Source of the DNA: Vibrio aquaticus
GTDB taxonomy: Bacteria; Pseudomonadota; Gammaproteobacteria; Enterobacterales; Vibrionaceae
DNA: 64,000 nucleotides
Direction of reading: 5' to 3'
Assembly (NCBI RefSeq): GCF_003970385.1
Contig: NZ_RXZH01000003.1
Coordinates: 248,001 to 312,000, forward strand
The notes beneath the pieces are model-generated. The model worked only from the letters and a program-made list of their open reading frames with translations. It was not told where the DNA came from and ran no database searches. Both the position numbers and the translations under genes were made by a program. This document shows positions 1 through 11,308 of this stretch, in pieces (the first letter of the stretch is position 1; every line of letters begins with the position of its first letter).

Positions 1-516
1 GTGGTTACCGCTGCGGTTATTTTAGACCCTAATAACCCGATTGAGGGTTTGAACGACTCTAAGAAATTATCAGAGAAAAAACGTTTAGCCCTGTTACCTG
101 AAATTAAAGAAAAAGCCTTAGCATGGTCGGTAGGGCGCTGTTCTCCTGAAGAAATTGATAAGCTAAATATCCTTCAAGCGACTATGGTTGCAATGCAACG
201 CGCAATCGAGGGGCTGAGTGTTCAGCCAGATTTAGCGCTTATTGATGGTAATCGCTGCCCCCAATTGCCCATGGACTCTCAAGCGGTGGTTAAAGGGGAT
301 CTACGTGTCGCTGAGATCAGTGCCGCGTCAATCATTGCTAAAGTGGTTCGTGATCACGAAATGGAAGAGCTTGATAAGGTGCACCCAGAGTTTGGTTTTG
401 CTAAGCACAAAGGCTATCCAACCAAGGCGCATTTTGAAGCCATTGAAAAACACGGCGTCATTGAACAGCACCGAAAGAGCTTTAAGCCTGTCAAACGTGC
501 GTTAGGCATTGAGTAG
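1..516 (+). CDS. rnhB: Ribonuclease HII, 5' end cut by window
   Basis: RNase HII removes RNA from RNA/DNA hybrids, including single ribonucleotides left by polymerases. The visible 171 residues match the E. coli protein from about residue 27 to the end, with conserved stretches [19 protein letters not shown] and [11 protein letters not shown]. The first GTG is an internal valine codon, not a start: the N-terminal 26 or so residues, including the DEVGRG active-site motif, lie before the window. It lies 90 bp before dnaE on the same strand, the usual lpxB-rnhB-dnaE-accA neighbourhood. Identity is secure; the gene is incomplete only because of the window edge. Confidence 0.96.
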   Translation: MVTAAVILDPNNPIEGLNDSKKLSEKKRLALLPEIKEKALAWSVGRCSPEEIDKLNILQATMVAMQRAIEGLSVQPDLALIDGNRCPQLPMDSQAVVKGDLRVAEISAASIIAKVVRDHEMEELDKVHPEFGFAKHKGYPTKAHFEAIEKHGVIEQHRKSFKPVKRALGIE

Positions 517-527
517 AAAGCGCATTC

Positions 528-569
528 TTGGGGTATATAAGTCGCTATTTTTCACTTAAAATACCCCAA
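528..569. other. Inverted repeat between rnhB and dnaE
   Basis: TTGGGGTAT at 528-536 is the exact reverse complement of ATACCCCAA at 561-569, with a 24-base AT-rich loop. There is no T-run after it, so it is not a standard terminator. It may be a processing or attenuation hairpin; function unknown. Confidence 0.4.
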
Positions 570-606
570 CTATCTTCCAAATTTGTAACCTTTCCGGATC
601 TTCTTC

Positions 607-3600
607 ATGTCAGAACCAAAGTTTATCCACCTTCGAGTTCATAGTGACTTCTCCATGGTCGATGGCCTATCCAAAGTGCCGCCATTGGTTAAGAAAGTGG
701 CTGAAATGGGTATGCCTGCAATGGCCCTGACCGACTTTACCAACCTCTGTGGCCTGGTTAAGTTCTACGGCACCGCACACGGCTGTGGTATCAAGCCAAT
801 CATTGGTGCCGATTTCTTAATGCAATCGCCAGAATTTGGCGATGAGTTAACCAAAATTACCGTTTTGGCCTCTGATAACGCAGGCTATAAAAATCTGACA
901 TTACTGATCTCAAAAGCTTACTTACGAGGTCATGTTCAGCACCAACCCGTTATTGATAAGGCATGGCTAGTAGAGTTAGCGGAAGGTTTAATTCTGCTTT
1001 CTGGTGGTAAGAGTGGTGAGATCGGCAAAGCATTGCTGAAGGGCAACCAAAACGTCGTTAACCAGTGTGTTGAGTTTTACCAAACACATTTCCCGGATCG
1101 CTTCTATCTCGAACTGACTCGCACGGGACGTGCCGATGAAGAGACTTACCTTCATTTTGCGTTAGACCTATCCGAGCAAAGTGAATTGCCTGTTGTGGCG
1201 ACGAACGATGTTGTGATCTTGCAAGAAGATCTGTTTGATGCGCACGAAATTCGAGTCGCTATTCATGATGGTTATACACTTGAAGATCCTCGCAGGCCAA
1301 AAAACTACAGTCCTCAGCAATATCTGCGCACTGAAGAAGAGATGTGTGAACTCTTTTCTGATATTCCAGAAGCGCTAGAAAACAGTGTCGAGATTGCTAA
1401 GCGTTGTAACGTAACCGTTCGTCTCAATGAATACTTCCTGCCGGCCTTCCCAACTGAGGGGATGGAAGAAACCGAATTTCTGGTTAAGAAATCAGAAGAG
1501 GGGCTTGAAGACCGCCTTGAGTTCCTATTCCCGGATCCAAAAGTACGTGAAGAGCGCCGACCTGAATATGACGACCGCCTTAAGATTGAACTTGAAGTAA
1601 TCAACAACATGGGATTCCCGGGTTACTTCTTGATCGTAATGGAGTTCATTCAGTGGTCAAAAGATAACGCGATTCCCGTTGGTCCTGGCCGTGGTTCGGG
1701 TGCCGGTTCACTTGTGGCGTATGCCCTTAAGATCACCGACTTGGATCCATTGGAATATGACCTGCTTTTCGAACGATTCTTGAACCCAGAACGTGTCTCG
1801 ATGCCCGATTTCGACGTCGACTTCTGTATGGATAAGCGTGACCAAGTTATTGACCACGTAGCAGAAATGTATGGCCGAGACGCGGTATCTCAGATAATCA
1901 CCTTTGGTACGATGGCGGCAAAAGCGGTTATCCGCGATGTGGGTCGTGTTCTTGGCCACGGTTTCGGCTTTGTGGATCGCATTTCCAAGTTGGTGCCGCC
2001 AGATCCAGGTATGACGTTAGAAAAAGCGTTCAAAGCGGAACCCGCATTACCTGAACTGTACGAAAACGACGAAGAGATCAAAGAGCTGATCGATATGTGT
2101 CGCATCCTTGAAGGGTGTACACGTAACGCCGGTAAGCACGCGGGTGGTGTTGTAATCTCACCAACGACCATTACTGATTTTGCGCCTATCTACGCCGATG
2201 CGGAAGGTCATTTCCCTGTTACCCAGTTTGATAAGAACGACGTAGAAACCGCCGGTCTGGTTAAGTTTGACTTCTTGGGTCTACGTACGTTAACCATCAT
2301 CGACTGGGCGCTGGGCTTGATTAACCCTCGTCTAGAGAAAGAAGGCAAACCACCAGTCGCGATCGAGTCAATCCCACTGGTAGACCAAGCGTCATTCAAT
2401 TTGTTGCAAAACTCAGAGACCACGGCGGTATTCCAGCTAGAATCGCGTGGTATGAAAGAGCTGATCAAGCGGCTTCAACCAGACTGTTTTGAAGATATTA
2501 TCGCACTGGTAGCTCTATTCCGCCCGGGCCCACTCCAATCGGGCATGGTAGATAACTTTATCGACCGTAAGCATGGGCGAGAAGCCGTATCGTACCCAGA
2601 TGAACAGTGGCAGCACGACTCGTTACAAGAAATTCTTGAACCGACCTATGGCATTATCCTCTATCAGGAGCAGGTAATGCAGATCGCTCAGGTTCTTTCT
2701 GGTTATACGCTAGGTGGTGCAGACATGCTCCGTCGTGCGATGGGTAAGAAAAAACCAGAAGAGATGGCCAAGCAGCGTGCCACGTTTGAAGAAGGGGCGA
2801 TTGCCAACGGCGTTGACGGCGAACTGGCGATGAAGATCTTCGACTTGGTAGAAAAGTTCGCAGGTTACGGCTTTAACAAATCGCACTCGGCTGCCTATGC
2901 ATTGGTTTCGTACCAGACGTTGTGGCTAAAAACGCACTTCCCTGCGGAATTTATGGCCGCGGTAATGACAGCCGACATGGACAACACGGAAAAGGTGGTT
3001 GGTCTGGTCGATGAATGTTTCCGCATGAAGCTTAAAGTGCTACCACCAGACATTAACGCTGGTTTATACCGCTTCAATGTTGATGAAGATGGTGCGATTG
3101 TTTACGGCATCGGCGCGATTAAAGGCGTGGGTGAAGGCCCAATTGATGCGATTCTAGAAGCGCGCAATAAAGATGGCCACTTTAAAGATCTCTTTGATTT
3201 CTGTGCTCGCATTGACCTAAAGAAGGTCAATAAGCGAGTGATTGAAAAACTGATTTATGCCGGTGCTCTTGACCGACTTGGCCCTCACCGTGCAGCTCTG
3301 ATGGCGTCATTAAATGATGCCGTAAAAGCGGCGAGTCAACACCACCAAGCGGAAGCATTTGGTCAAAGCGACTTATTCGGAGTATTAACTGAGGCTCCGG
3401 AAGAGGTTGAGCATAAGTACACTAGAGTTGAACCATGGCCTGAGAAGGTATGGCTTGAAGGTGAACGTGATACACTCGGCCTATATTTGACCGGCCACCC
3501 AATTAATGCCTATATAAAGGAACTTGGTAAGTACACCAGTTGTCGACTAAAAGACGCGACGCCAACGCGTCGTGATCAAAGTGTCACGGTTGCCGGCTTA

Positions 3601-4086
3601 GTGATTGCGTCGCGAGTCATGACAACCAAGCGTGGTACACGTATCGGTATTATGACTTTGGATGACAGAAGCGGCCGAATGGAAGTGATGTTGTTCTCAG
3701 ATGCGCTGGATCGATACGCAGAATTGTTAGAAAACGATAAAATTTTAGTGGTTTCTGGACAGGTCAGCTTTGATGATTTCAATGGTGGTCTTAAAATGTC
3801 CGCGCGCGAAGTTATGGATTTGGGAACAGCTCGTGAAAAATATGCACGAGGTTTATCTGTCTCGATTGATGAATCACAAATCAATGACCGATTTTTTGAG
3901 CGCTTTAGTCAAATCCTAGAGCCTCATCGGGCAGGAAGTGTGCCTGTCCATGTATACTACCAACGCTCCGATGCTCGGGCGCGTTTGACATTAGGTACAG
4001 AATGGCGAGTAACGCCGAGTGACGCATTATTAGATGATTTAAAACAACTACTTGGGAAAGGCCAGGTAGAACTCGAATTTAACTAA
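607..4086 (+). CDS. dnaE: DNA polymerase III alpha subunit
   Basis: Catalytic subunit of the chromosomal replicase. It has 1159 residues, the usual length for gammaproteobacterial DnaE (1160 in E. coli). The N-terminal PHP domain begins at once ([13 protein letters not shown]). The polymerase catalytic loop PDFDVDF puts aspartates at residues 401, 403 and 405, matching the E. coli catalytic D401 and D403. [11 protein letters not shown] precedes it. The C-terminal third carries the helix-hairpin-helix and OB-fold regions ([12 protein letters not shown], about residue 995). It is followed 38 bp later by accA. The proofreading partner DnaQ is encoded at 12569. Confidence 0.99.
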   Translation: MSEPKFIHLRVHSDFSMVDGLSKVPPLVKKVAEMGMPAMALTDFTNLCGLVKFYGTAHGCGIKPIIGADFLMQSPEFGDELTKITVLASDNAGYKNLTLLISKAYLRGHVQHQPVIDKAWLVELAEGLILLSGGKSGEIGKALLKGNQNVVNQCVEFYQTHFPDRFYLELTRTGRADEETYLHFALDLSEQSELPVVATNDVVILQEDLFDAHEIRVAIHDGYTLEDPRRPKNYSPQQYLRTEEEMCELFSDIPEALENSVEIAKRCNVTVRLNEYFLPAFPTEGMEETEFLVKKSEEGLEDRLEFLFPDPKVREERRPEYDDRLKIELEVINNMGFPGYFLIVMEFIQWSKDNAIPVGPGRGSGAGSLVAYALKITDLDPLEYDLLFERFLNPERVSMPDFDVDFCMDKRDQVIDHVAEMYGRDAVSQIITFGTMAAKAVIRDVGRVLGHGFGFVDRISKLVPPDPGMTLEKAFKAEPALPELYENDEEIKELIDMCRILEGCTRNAGKHAGGVVISPTTITDFAPIYADAEGHFPVTQFDKNDVETAGLVKFDFLGLRTLTIIDWALGLINPRLEKEGKPPVAIESIPLVDQASFNLLQNSETTAVFQLESRGMKELIKRLQPDCFEDIIALVALFRPGPLQSGMVDNFIDRKHGREAVSYPDEQWQHDSLQEILEPTYGIILYQEQVMQIAQVLSGYTLGGADMLRRAMGKKKPEEMAKQRATFEEGAIANGVDGELAMKIFDLVEKFAGYGFNKSHSAAYALVSYQTLWLKTHFPAEFMAAVMTADMDNTEKVVGLVDECFRMKLKVLPPDINAGLYRFNVDEDGAIVYGIGAIKGVGEGPIDAILEARNKDGHFKDLFDFCARIDLKKVNKRVIEKLIYAGALDRLGPHRAALMASLNDAVKAASQHHQAEAFGQSDLFGVLTEAPEEVEHKYTRVEPWPEKVWLEGERDTLGLYLTGHPINAYIKELGKYTSCRLKDATPTRRDQSVTVAGLVIASRVMTTKRGTRIGIMTLDDRSGRMEVMLFSDALDRYAELLENDKILVVSGQVSFDDFNGGLKMSAREVMDLGTAREKYARGLSVSIDESQINDRFFERFSQILEPHRAGSVPVHVYYQRSDARARLTLGTEWRVTPSDALLDDLKQLLGKGQVELEFN

Positions 4087-4124
4087 GTTCGGTCACCCCT
4101 GACCGAATAATAAAGGATCTATAG

Positions 4125-5084
4125 ATGAGCCTGAACTTTTTAGAATTTGAAAAGCCAATCGCAGAGCTAGAAGCAAAAATTGAAGCACTTCGTGACGTCT
4201 CTCGTCATGGTGGTGAAGCAGGTGTTGATCTTGAAAAAGAGATTGAGCAGCTAGAAAAGAAAAGCCTAGAACTTAAAAAGAAAACGTTCAGCGATCTTGG
4301 TGCATGGGAAACGGCTCAATTAGCTCGTCACCCACAGCGCCCGTACACGCTAGATTACATCGAACACGTATTTACTGAGTTTGACGAAATGGCGGGTGAC
4401 CGTCACTACGCTGACGACAAAGCGATCGTGGGTGGTATGGCTCGTTTAAACGGCCGCCCTGTGATGATCATCGGTCATCAGAAAGGTCGCGAGACAAAAG
4501 AAAAAGTAAAACGCAACTTCGGTATGCCAAAACCTGAAGGTTACCGTAAAGCGCTACGTCTAATGCAAACGGCAGAGCGTTTTAACATGCCAGTGATCAC
4601 CTTCATTGATACTGCGGGTGCATACCCGGGTGTTGGTGCAGAAGAGCGCGGCCAATCAGAAGCAATCGCAACCAACCTTAAAGTGATGGCTGGCCTAACA
4701 GTACCGGTTATCTGTAACGTTGTGGGTGAAGGCGGTTCTGGTGGCGCATTAGCGATCGGTGTGGGTGATTACGTGAACATGCTTCAGTACTCAACTTACT
4801 CGGTAATCTCTCCAGAAGGTTGTGCATCAATTCTTTGGCGTGATTCTGATAAAGCGCCACAAGCGGCTGAAGCGATGGGCCTGATTGCTCCACGTCTAAA
4901 AGAGCTTGAGCTGATTGATGAAATCATTGACGAGCCTCTAGGTGGCGCGCACCGTGATCACCTGAAGATGGCTGAGAACATGAAAGCGACATTGGTTCGT
5001 CAGCTTGAAGAGCTAGAACAGTTTGATAACGACGCACTACTAGAGCGTCGTTACCAGCGCTTAATGAGCTACGGTTACTGTTAA
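4125..5084 (+). CDS. accA: Acetyl-CoA carboxylase carboxyltransferase alpha subunit
   Basis: Pairs with AccD to transfer the carboxyl group from biotin to acetyl-CoA, the committed step of fatty acid synthesis. At 319 residues it is the same length as E. coli AccA and matches along its whole length, starting [20 protein letters not shown]. The crotonase-like core is clear ([20 protein letters not shown] and [15 protein letters not shown], whose glycines form the oxyanion region). An AAAGGATCT ribosome-binding site precedes the ATG. It follows dnaE by 38 bp and ends in its own terminator at 5103. Confidence 0.99.
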   Translation: MSLNFLEFEKPIAELEAKIEALRDVSRHGGEAGVDLEKEIEQLEKKSLELKKKTFSDLGAWETAQLARHPQRPYTLDYIEHVFTEFDEMAGDRHYADDKAIVGGMARLNGRPVMIIGHQKGRETKEKVKRNFGMPKPEGYRKALRLMQTAERFNMPVITFIDTAGAYPGVGAEERGQSEAIATNLKVMAGLTVPVICNVVGEGGSGGALAIGVGDYVNMLQYSTYSVISPEGCASILWRDSDKAPQAAEAMGLIAPRLKELELIDEIIDEPLGGAHRDHLKMAENMKATLVRQLEELEQFDNDALLERRYQRLMSYGYC

Positions 5085-5102
5085 TCGCTACTCATTTCAA
5101 AG

Positions 5103-5131
5103 AAAGGCTGAACTTAGGTTCAGCCTTTTTT
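5103..5131 (+). terminator. accA terminator
   Basis: The stem AGGCTGAAC / GTTCAGCCT with a TTAG loop is followed by six T residues. It lies 20 bp after the accA stop and before tilS. Confidence 0.9.
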
Positions 5132-5178
5132 ATTGCAAGTGATAAAATACCCCGATATCTCTTAATTTCGAGTTCGAC

Positions 5179-6498
5179 ATGAGCCTAGAATCGATTTTTA
5201 CTTCTGTCATCCAGCAACATCATCAACCCGGCACTGGCATTGTGCTTGGGCTAAGTGGTGGACTGGATTCTCGAGTTATGTTGGAACTACTTGCAAATCA
5301 CGCCAAGCAAACCAATATACCGTGTTTAGCGGTGCATGTTCATCATGGGCTGAGTGACAACGCAGACCAATGGGCAGAGCAATGTCAGCGTTGGTGTCAG
5401 TCTTTAGATGTACCGTTGGTGATTGAAAGAGTTCGCTTAGATCTAGAAGGTCGAAGCGTTGAAGAGAGTGCGCGGGAAGCACGTTATAGCGCACTGCGTA
5501 AACACCTTAATACCGGTGATTTGCTACTGACCGGTCAACATGCTGATGATCAGGTAGAAACGTTTTTGTTAGCCCTGAAACGCGGCAGTGGGCCGAAAGG
5601 GTTATCCTCAATGGCTGCAGTCATGCCTTTCGCGAATGGGCAGATTGTCAGACCCCTGCTTTCTGTCACTCGCCAAGAAATTGAATCGTTCGCGCAAGCA
5701 TCAAAACTTGAGTGGATTGAAGATGAGAGTAACCAAGATCAGCGCTTTGATCGCAATTTCATCCGCCATCAAATTACCCCTTTAGTTACTGGACGTTGGC
5801 CACATTTTTACCAATCAGTGCAGCGAAGTGCAGAGCTGTGCGCTGAGCAAGAAAGTCTTATTGAGGAGCTGGTGGCTGACAAGCTTTCTGCAGCTCAAAG
5901 CCAAGACGGCAGTCTTGAGATTAATGACTTGGCCGCTTTGAGCCCACTTCTTCGTTTGAGGCTTATTCGCTCATGGTTAGCGTCTCACGGTCTACGTATG
6001 CCAACACGAACTCAGCTGCTCAATATATGGCAAGAGGTTGCAATGGCACAGAAAGATGCCAATCCACAGCTTGTGTTAGCCGGAGGACAGGTTAGGCGTT
6101 ATGCGCATCGTCTGTATCTTGTGAAAGAATGGCAAAGCTTAGAGCAATGGCAAAGTCGATTGGAAATAGAGCAGCCATGCACATTACCGGATGGCCTAGG
6201 TCAGGTTAGATTGTCGCGTTCTCAACATGGGCAGTTATCGCTAGACGCCTTGAAGGAAGGAGAGCTACGGGTCACCTTTGATCCCGAAGGGTTGAGTGCT
6301 CACCCTTCGCAAAGGGGGCATAGCCGCAAGCTAAAAAAATTGTTCCAAGAGTATGGTGTTCCAAGTTGGTTGAGACGTAGAACTCCTATAGTGATGTGTG
6401 ACCAACGTGTTGTTGCCGTGGGCAATTTATTTATTGATCGCCATTTTATCGGCCAGGACTGTGAACTCATCTGGGACAATTCTGAGTCTGTTCGGTAG
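5179..6498 (+). CDS. tilS: tRNA(Ile)-lysidine synthase
   Basis: Uses ATP and lysine to convert the wobble cytidine of tRNA-Ile(CAU) to lysidine, changing both amino acid and codon specificity. The PP-loop motif SGGLDS is at residues 26-31, followed by the conserved HVHHGLS and TGQHADDQVETFLLALKRGSG segments. Length is 439 residues (432 in E. coli). The C-terminal TilS domain (FQEYGVPSWLRRRTPIV) is present, so the protein is full length. It stands alone between the accA terminator and the cytochrome c gene; tilS following accA is also the E. coli order. Confidence 0.97.
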   Translation: MSLESIFTSVIQQHHQPGTGIVLGLSGGLDSRVMLELLANHAKQTNIPCLAVHVHHGLSDNADQWAEQCQRWCQSLDVPLVIERVRLDLEGRSVEESAREARYSALRKHLNTGDLLLTGQHADDQVETFLLALKRGSGPKGLSSMAAVMPFANGQIVRPLLSVTRQEIESFAQASKLEWIEDESNQDQRFDRNFIRHQITPLVTGRWPHFYQSVQRSAELCAEQESLIEELVADKLSAAQSQDGSLEINDLAALSPLLRLRLIRSWLASHGLRMPTRTQLLNIWQEVAMAQKDANPQLVLAGGQVRRYAHRLYLVKEWQSLEQWQSRLEIEQPCTLPDGLGQVRLSRSQHGQLSLDALKEGELRVTFDPEGLSAHPSQRGHSRKLKKLFQEYGVPSWLRRRTPIVMCDQRVVAVGNLFIDRHFIGQDCELIWDNSESVR

Positions 6499-6548
6499 AA
6501 TTGTATACATAATAATGCACAACCAATATGGAATGATAAGGAAGAGCA

Positions 6549-6863
6549 ATGAAGAAAATCGTAATTGGATTAGCTATTGGTATGGGCCTAATGAGCGCTC
6601 AATCTTTTGCGGCTGGTGATGTCGCAGCAGGACAAGCGAAAGCGGCAGTATGTGCAGCATGTCATGGTGCTGATGGTATTGCATTAATTCCTGGTTACCC
6701 AAACTTGAAAGGTCAGAACGAGCAATACCTTGTCTCTTCGATCAACGCCTACAAAAACAAAGAGCGTAATGGTGGTTTGGCGGCAGTGATGCAAGCTCAA
6801 GCGTCAATGTTGAACGATGCGGATATTGCAAACTTAGCGGCGTACTACGCAAGTCTTAAGTAA
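6549..6863 (+). CDS. Small periplasmic class I cytochrome c
   Basis: A 104-residue exported haem protein. Residues 1-22 form a signal peptide ([20 protein letters not shown], then AA). The single haem-binding motif CAACH is at 35-39 and a methionine near residues 80-87 could be the sixth ligand. The family resembles one half of the di-haem cytochrome c4, consistent with electron transfer toward a terminal oxidase. The partner cannot be read from context: neighbours are tilS and glnB. GGAAGAG precedes the ATG and a strong terminator follows. Confidence 0.9.
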   Translation: MKKIVIGLAIGMGLMSAQSFAAGDVAAGQAKAAVCAACHGADGIALIPGYPNLKGQNEQYLVSSINAYKNKERNGGLAAVMQAQASMLNDADIANLAAYYASLK

Positions 6864-6890
6864 TCACTCTATACAAAGTTTGAATGATTT

Positions 6891-6920
6891 AGCCCGAGCA
6901 TAGTTTGCTCGGGCTTTTTA
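6891..6920 (+). terminator. Terminator after cytochrome c gene
   Basis: AGCCCGAGCA / TTGCTCGGGCT stem with a short loop, then TTTT-ATT. It separates the cytochrome gene from glnB. Confidence 0.9.
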
Positions 6921-6965
6921 TTACCCTATGAACATGGGATAATAAACCCAGTTACAATAGTTTAA

Positions 6966-7313
<348 letters not shown>

Positions 7314-7318
7314 TTGTT

Positions 7319-7343
7319 AAAAAGGGCCTCAGGGCTCTTTTTT
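7319..7343 (+). terminator. glnB terminator
   Basis: AAAGGGCC / GGCTCTTT stem (one G-U pair), TCA loop, then a T-run. It lies directly after the glnB stop. Confidence 0.75.
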
Positions 7344-7360
7344 GTTTTAGGCTGTTTAGA

Positions 7361-8218
7361 ATGAAAAAAGCGATTCTCCTTTCAATTCCTCTAGCGATCG
7401 CGGTTACAGCCGTGATTGGTTATCAAACCGTATTTACTTTGCCAGACTCAGCCCAAGTGACTTCTTTGTCTGATGGTAAAGCCCAACTTTCGCTGCAGTG
7501 CTACCGGAAAGAGTCGGTGAACGCGATTGATGATAACGGACGTTTGAATTTATTAGTTTGGAATATCTACAAGCAAAACCGTGCTCAGTGGCAAGCTCAG
7601 CTGTCTGATCTGGCGAGTGACAAACAGTTAGTTTTGTTGCAAGAAGCGAGTATGACCGAGGAATTAAAGTTGTGGATTGCCGAGCAAGGTTGGTTCGGAA
7701 GCCAAGTGGATGCCTTTAAGGCCTTCGAGACCACGGCCGGAGTGCTGAATTTATCACACGACTCACCGACTAAAGCGTGTGCTTACACTGAGCTAGAACC
7801 TTGGCTAAGGTTGCCGAAATCTGCCTTGTATGCACTCTATCCTCTGTCAAATAGCTCTAACTTGGCGGTAGTGAACATTCATGCAGTTAACTTCACCTAT
7901 GGCACACAAGAGTATCAACGCCAGCTTGATACCCTAGTTGATGAGCTATTGGAGCATCAAGGGCCCATCATTGTTGCAGGGGACTTTAATAGTTGGAGCG
8001 AAGAGCGCTTGAGTGTGATGAAACAAGCGCTCAAGAAAGTTGGCGTCACAGAGGTGCATTATCAGCCGGACCATCGAACCCAATTTATTACAGGATTGCC
8101 ACTAGACCATGTTTTCTACCGTGGCTTAGTCCTAGAAACAGCAGAGGCACCCGAATCGGATGCCTCTGACCATAATCCTTTGCTTGTGCGCTTTCGCTTA
8201 GAAAATAAGGATATATAG
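7361..8218 (+). CDS. Endonuclease/exonuclease/phosphatase family protein, YafD-like
   Basis: A 285-residue member of the DNase I-like metal-dependent phosphodiesterase fold. The N-terminus has one hydrophobic segment (residues 4-24) that could be a signal anchor. Fold motifs are visible: LLVWNIYKQN with the metal-binding Asn, LLQEAS with the catalytic Glu, IIVAGDFNSW with the Asp/Asn pair, and the terminal SDHNPLLVRF with the catalytic Asp-His. Position near mltD-gloB-rnhA-dnaQ matches E. coli yafD, but the natural substrate is unknown. Its 3' end overlaps the converging gene at 8198 by 21 bp. Confidence 0.85.
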   Translation: MKKAILLSIPLAIAVTAVIGYQTVFTLPDSAQVTSLSDGKAQLSLQCYRKESVNAIDDNGRLNLLVWNIYKQNRAQWQAQLSDLASDKQLVLLQEASMTEELKLWIAEQGWFGSQVDAFKAFETTAGVLNLSHDSPTKACAYTELEPWLRLPKSALYALYPLSNSSNLAVVNIHAVNFTYGTQEYQRQLDTLVDELLEHQGPIIVAGDFNSWSEERLSVMKQALKKVGVTEVHYQPDHRTQFITGLPLDHVFYRGLVLETAEAPESDASDHNPLLVRFRLENKDI

Positions 8219-8884
8219 CGCCCAAATTAGGTAATAACCGACCCATGGCAGTGCAGAGATAGCTAACGCTTGTCCACGTTCAAACTCTGTCCATGTCCCC
8301 ACCGCCGCATAGCCTAACGCAATGTACCAAGGTAATAGCAACGGGAATGAGCTAGCAAATTGCGACCAATCGTTGGTGAGCGGCAATTTTAACAGTCCAT
8401 TTAGACTATTTAGGTCAGCCGCGTAGATCATCACTTGACCATGCTTGAGCAGCACACTGACGTAACTGGCTAAGTCACCAATAATCGCGGGGAAGGTAAT
8501 GACAGCGCCTGCCGCAAACCACTTCCAAAACCCGTGTTGATGTTGGCTTTGTTTGGTGGCTAAGTTGAACCAAAAAGCGAGCATTAGAATCGTCAGTGTA
8601 CGACCTGCCATATCACTGATGATTTCACTTGCCATTAAGGTATTGGCATCCAATAGCTCTAACTGTTTAGGGTTCGTTTCTGCTAGCTGAACGGTGAGGG
8701 CTTCTTTGAGCCATTCAAAGTTCACCAAGTCAAAGTACGAGCCCCAGAATAGGAAAGGCGATAAGATGAGGAAAACATAAGGCTGCCAGCCCCAAGCTCC
8801 ACGCTGATAAAGTGCAAGAAAACAGGCACTCGGAGAGCGGAAAATATCCAGCAGCATTACTAAAGGGTTACTTGACGGGGTCAT
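8198..8884 (-). CDS. Yip1-like inner membrane protein
   Basis: A hydrophobic 228-residue protein with about five predicted membrane segments (around residues 30-50, 92-112, 122-147, 182-200 and 206-228). The start resembles Yip1-domain proteins (NPLVMLLDIFRSPSACFLAL). The function of bacterial members is not established. The start codon at 8884 overlaps the mltD stop by 4 bp (ATGA), so the two are probably co-translated. Its 3' end overlaps the yafD-like gene by 21 bp and no terminator lies between these convergent genes. Confidence 0.75.
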   Translation of the reverse strand: MTPSSNPLVMLLDIFRSPSACFLALYQRGAWGWQPYVFLILSPFLFWGSYFDLVNFEWLKEALTVQLAETNPKQLELLDANTLMASEIISDMAGRTLTILMLAFWFNLATKQSQHQHGFWKWFAAGAVITFPAIIGDLASYVSVLLKHGQVMIYAADLNSLNGLLKLPLTNDWSQFASSFPLLLPWYIALGYAAVGTWTEFERGQALAISALPWVGYYLIWALYILIF

Positions 8885-10446
8885 ACACTCACCTTGGTTA
8901 CATCGACATACAGCTTAAGCTTTTGACCTGGTTTTAGGTATTTCTGTTTGCTGAGATCGTTCCATTTGACGATGTCGTTAGATTTTACTTTGAATTTGCT
9001 GGCGATACCGCTGATGGTGTCACCTGAGCGTACATTATAGAAAACGGTGCGGATCACTGCGCCATCAGAACTGTTCTTCCAAATCACCAGCTTTTGGCCG
9101 ACACGTAAGGTGTCACGAGGCCCCATGCCATTCCACTTTGCCAGCGACTGATGCGACACTTTGTTGGCTTTCGCTATGGACCAAAGGCTGTCACCTGAAC
9201 GTACTGTGTGAGTCAGCTTGATTTGTCCTCGGCTCTTGGCTTGTGTTTTAGCCAGACGATTTGAAGCACTCAAGGCGTATGCATTGTCATCTTTGGTTGA
9301 TGTTGGAATCATCAAATGTTGTCCAACACGAATATTGTTGTTGGATAGGTTATTGGCACTGCGAATCACACCCGATGTGGTGTTGTACTTTTGAGCCAGA
9401 ACACTGATGGTATCGCCAGATTTAACTTTGTAGCGGACGACCTTCATGCCTTTACCACGGTTCTTAGCCACCGCTTGGTTGAACTGGTCTACGTTACCTT
9501 TCGGTAGTAGCAGCTGATGAGGGCCCTCCGGAGCCGTTGCCCACTGATTGTAAGCTGGGTTTAGACCTTGCAGTTCTTTGACTGTAATACCCGCATATTG
9601 AGCGGCAATGGCCAGATCGAGTTGCTCTTTTGGGTCAACCACTTCAACGACAGGTTTGTTCGCGATCGCAGGAATGATTAAGCCGTATTTTTCTTGGTTT
9701 GCAACGATGTCGGCTAGAGCAAGCAATTTTGGAACGTAACCACTGGTCTCTTTCGGCAAATCTAACGAGAAGAAATCAATCGGTTTACCAAGGTTGTTGT
9801 TCTTGCGAATCGCACGAGAGACACGGCCACCACCACTGTTATAGGCAGCAATGGCATGCGTCCATTCACCATCAAAACGTTTATTTAAGTAGGTAAGGTA
9901 ATCGAGAGCAGCTTCTGTTGAGGCAGGTACGTCACGACGACCATCGTACCAAAAGTTTTGCTCAAGGCCTTGCTGCTTTCCGGTTGCAGGAACAAACTGC
10001 CATAACCCAGCGGCACTGCCATGAGAGTAGGCAAATGCGTCGAATGAACTTTCAACGATAGGCAGAAGTGCCAGCTCTAATGGAAGATTGCGTTCTTCAA
10101 TTCTCTCTGTGATCAGATATAAGAAAGGTTCAGCACGCTTCGAGACCGTCTTTAAATGATTTGGATGTTTGAGGTACCAAGTACGGTAGTAATCGACCAA
10201 TTGATGATCCGGAATTGGCATCTCGAGCTGCATAGCAATTCGTTGCCATACATCTTCTTGAGATTGCGGTGTCACCACAGGTTGTGGCTTTTCGACCGGT
10301 TTTGCTGGCTGAGCGGTTGGCTCAGCCGGTTCGATTGTTTCAGGTTGGTTTGTATCCGGAGAGACGGCTTCTCCAGAGTCCGTTGGCTGGGTAAGCTGAC
10401 AGCCAGATAATACTAGCGCTAATACCCAGCTGTGTTTAACTCGCAT
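8881..10446 (-). CDS. mltD: Membrane-bound lytic murein transglycosylase D
   Basis: Cleaves peptidoglycan glycan strands to 1,6-anhydromuropeptides at the outer membrane. The lipobox LVLSGC makes Cys16 the lipidated residue. A proline/glutamate-rich linker covers residues 20-65. The SLT domain follows, with the catalytic Glu in PIVESSFD and the family signature GSAAGLWQFVPATG. Three LysM repeats end the protein (SGDTISVLA, SGDSLWSIA and SGDTISGIA, roughly residues 345-515); E. coli MltD has fewer LysM copies. It lies 70 bp downstream of gloB on the same strand. Confidence 0.97.
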   Translation of the reverse strand: MRVKHSWVLALVLSGCQLTQPTDSGEAVSPDTNQPETIEPAEPTAQPAKPVEKPQPVVTPQSQEDVWQRIAMQLEMPIPDHQLVDYYRTWYLKHPNHLKTVSKRAEPFLYLITERIEERNLPLELALLPIVESSFDAFAYSHGSAAGLWQFVPATGKQQGLEQNFWYDGRRDVPASTEAALDYLTYLNKRFDGEWTHAIAAYNSGGGRVSRAIRKNNNLGKPIDFFSLDLPKETSGYVPKLLALADIVANQEKYGLIIPAIANKPVVEVVDPKEQLDLAIAAQYAGITVKELQGLNPAYNQWATAPEGPHQLLLPKGNVDQFNQAVAKNRGKGMKVVRYKVKSGDTISVLAQKYNTTSGVIRSANNLSNNNIRVGQHLMIPTSTKDDNAYALSASNRLAKTQAKSRGQIKLTHTVRSGDSLWSIAKANKVSHQSLAKWNGMGPRDTLRVGQKLVIWKNSSDGAVIRTVFYNVRSGDTISGIASKFKVKSNDIVKWNDLSKQKYLKPGQKLKLYVDVTKVSV

Positions 10447-10516
10447 TGCACAGCCCTTTTTTTCTTTGGCTGCTGATAATACTTGTCACAATCCGCCAGT
10501 GACAAGCAGCAAATCG

Positions 10517-11275
10517 TTAAAATTCGTTCTTCCACTCACGTAATGCAGTAAAAATGGAGAGAGAGTCCGATTGCGATGTACGATTCATCACCGAACGGAT
10601 AACACTTGGCTCACCAGTGCGTAAGAATGGATTGATCCATTTTTCTCGGCGAATGGTGCTTGGCAGCGTCGGCTTATTCTGTGCACGAAGTCGGTTAACC
10701 TCGTCGCGGTACTGTTGAAGTTGCGTGTTGTCCGGCTCAACGGCTAACGCAAAGGCGACATTGCTCGCGGTGTATTCGTGAGCGCAGAACACCTGGGTTT
10801 CTTCAGGGAGGGCGAGAAGTTTACTCAGTGACGTGTGCATTTGTTCCATCGTGCCTTCAAACACTCGGCCACAGCCTGCAGAGAAGAGCACGTCGCCACA
10901 AAACAGTTTACTGTCACCCACATAACCAATATGACCTAGGGTGTGGCCTTCTAAGCCCAGCACGAAAAAGACTTCATCAAACAGTTCAATTTGGTCACCA
11001 GCTTCTACAGGATGAGTCAGGGTAGGAACCGGCTCATTAGCGGGTCCTACAACATCAACTCCAGGAAATTGGCGTACCAGTTCAGGGATACCGCCAATGT
11101 GATCATTATGGTGGTGAGTGATTAGGATCGCTTCTAAACTGAGGTTGTGTTCAGTTAGGTAGTCTAGCACTGGTTTAGCATCACCCGGATCGACAACAGC
11201 ACAACGGCGATCGCTATTTTCAATCAGCCAGATGTAATTATCATTAAATGCAGGTATGCTTTTGATATTCAACAT
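10517..11275 (-). CDS. gloB: Hydroxyacylglutathione hydrolase (glyoxalase II)
   Basis: Hydrolyses S-lactoylglutathione to lactate and glutathione, the second step of methylglyoxal detoxification. At 252 residues it has the usual length. The metallo-beta-lactamase motif [10 protein letters not shown] lies near residue 53, with later metal ligands in LEGHTLGH and FCGDVLF and the C-terminal HEYTASN. It is divergent from the methyltransferase at 11309 and transcribed toward mltD, the same mltD-gloB-yafS-rnhA-dnaQ order as in E. coli. Confidence 0.97.
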   Translation of the reverse strand: MLNIKSIPAFNDNYIWLIENSDRRCAVVDPGDAKPVLDYLTEHNLSLEAILITHHHNDHIGGIPELVRQFPGVDVVGPANEPVPTLTHPVEAGDQIELFDEVFFVLGLEGHTLGHIGYVGDSKLFCGDVLFSAGCGRVFEGTMEQMHTSLSKLLALPEETQVFCAHEYTASNVAFALAVEPDNTQLQQYRDEVNRLRAQNKPTLPSTIRREKWINPFLRTGEPSVIRSVMNRTSQSDSLSIFTALREWKNEF

Positions 11276-11308
11276 AGTTGTGTCTCCAAAGAGTGAAGCA
11301 GGTTAGAT

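Noticed and set aside
1890..3884. Several 80-100 residue frames antisense to dnaE
   Set aside because: Shadows of a certain, full-length gene.
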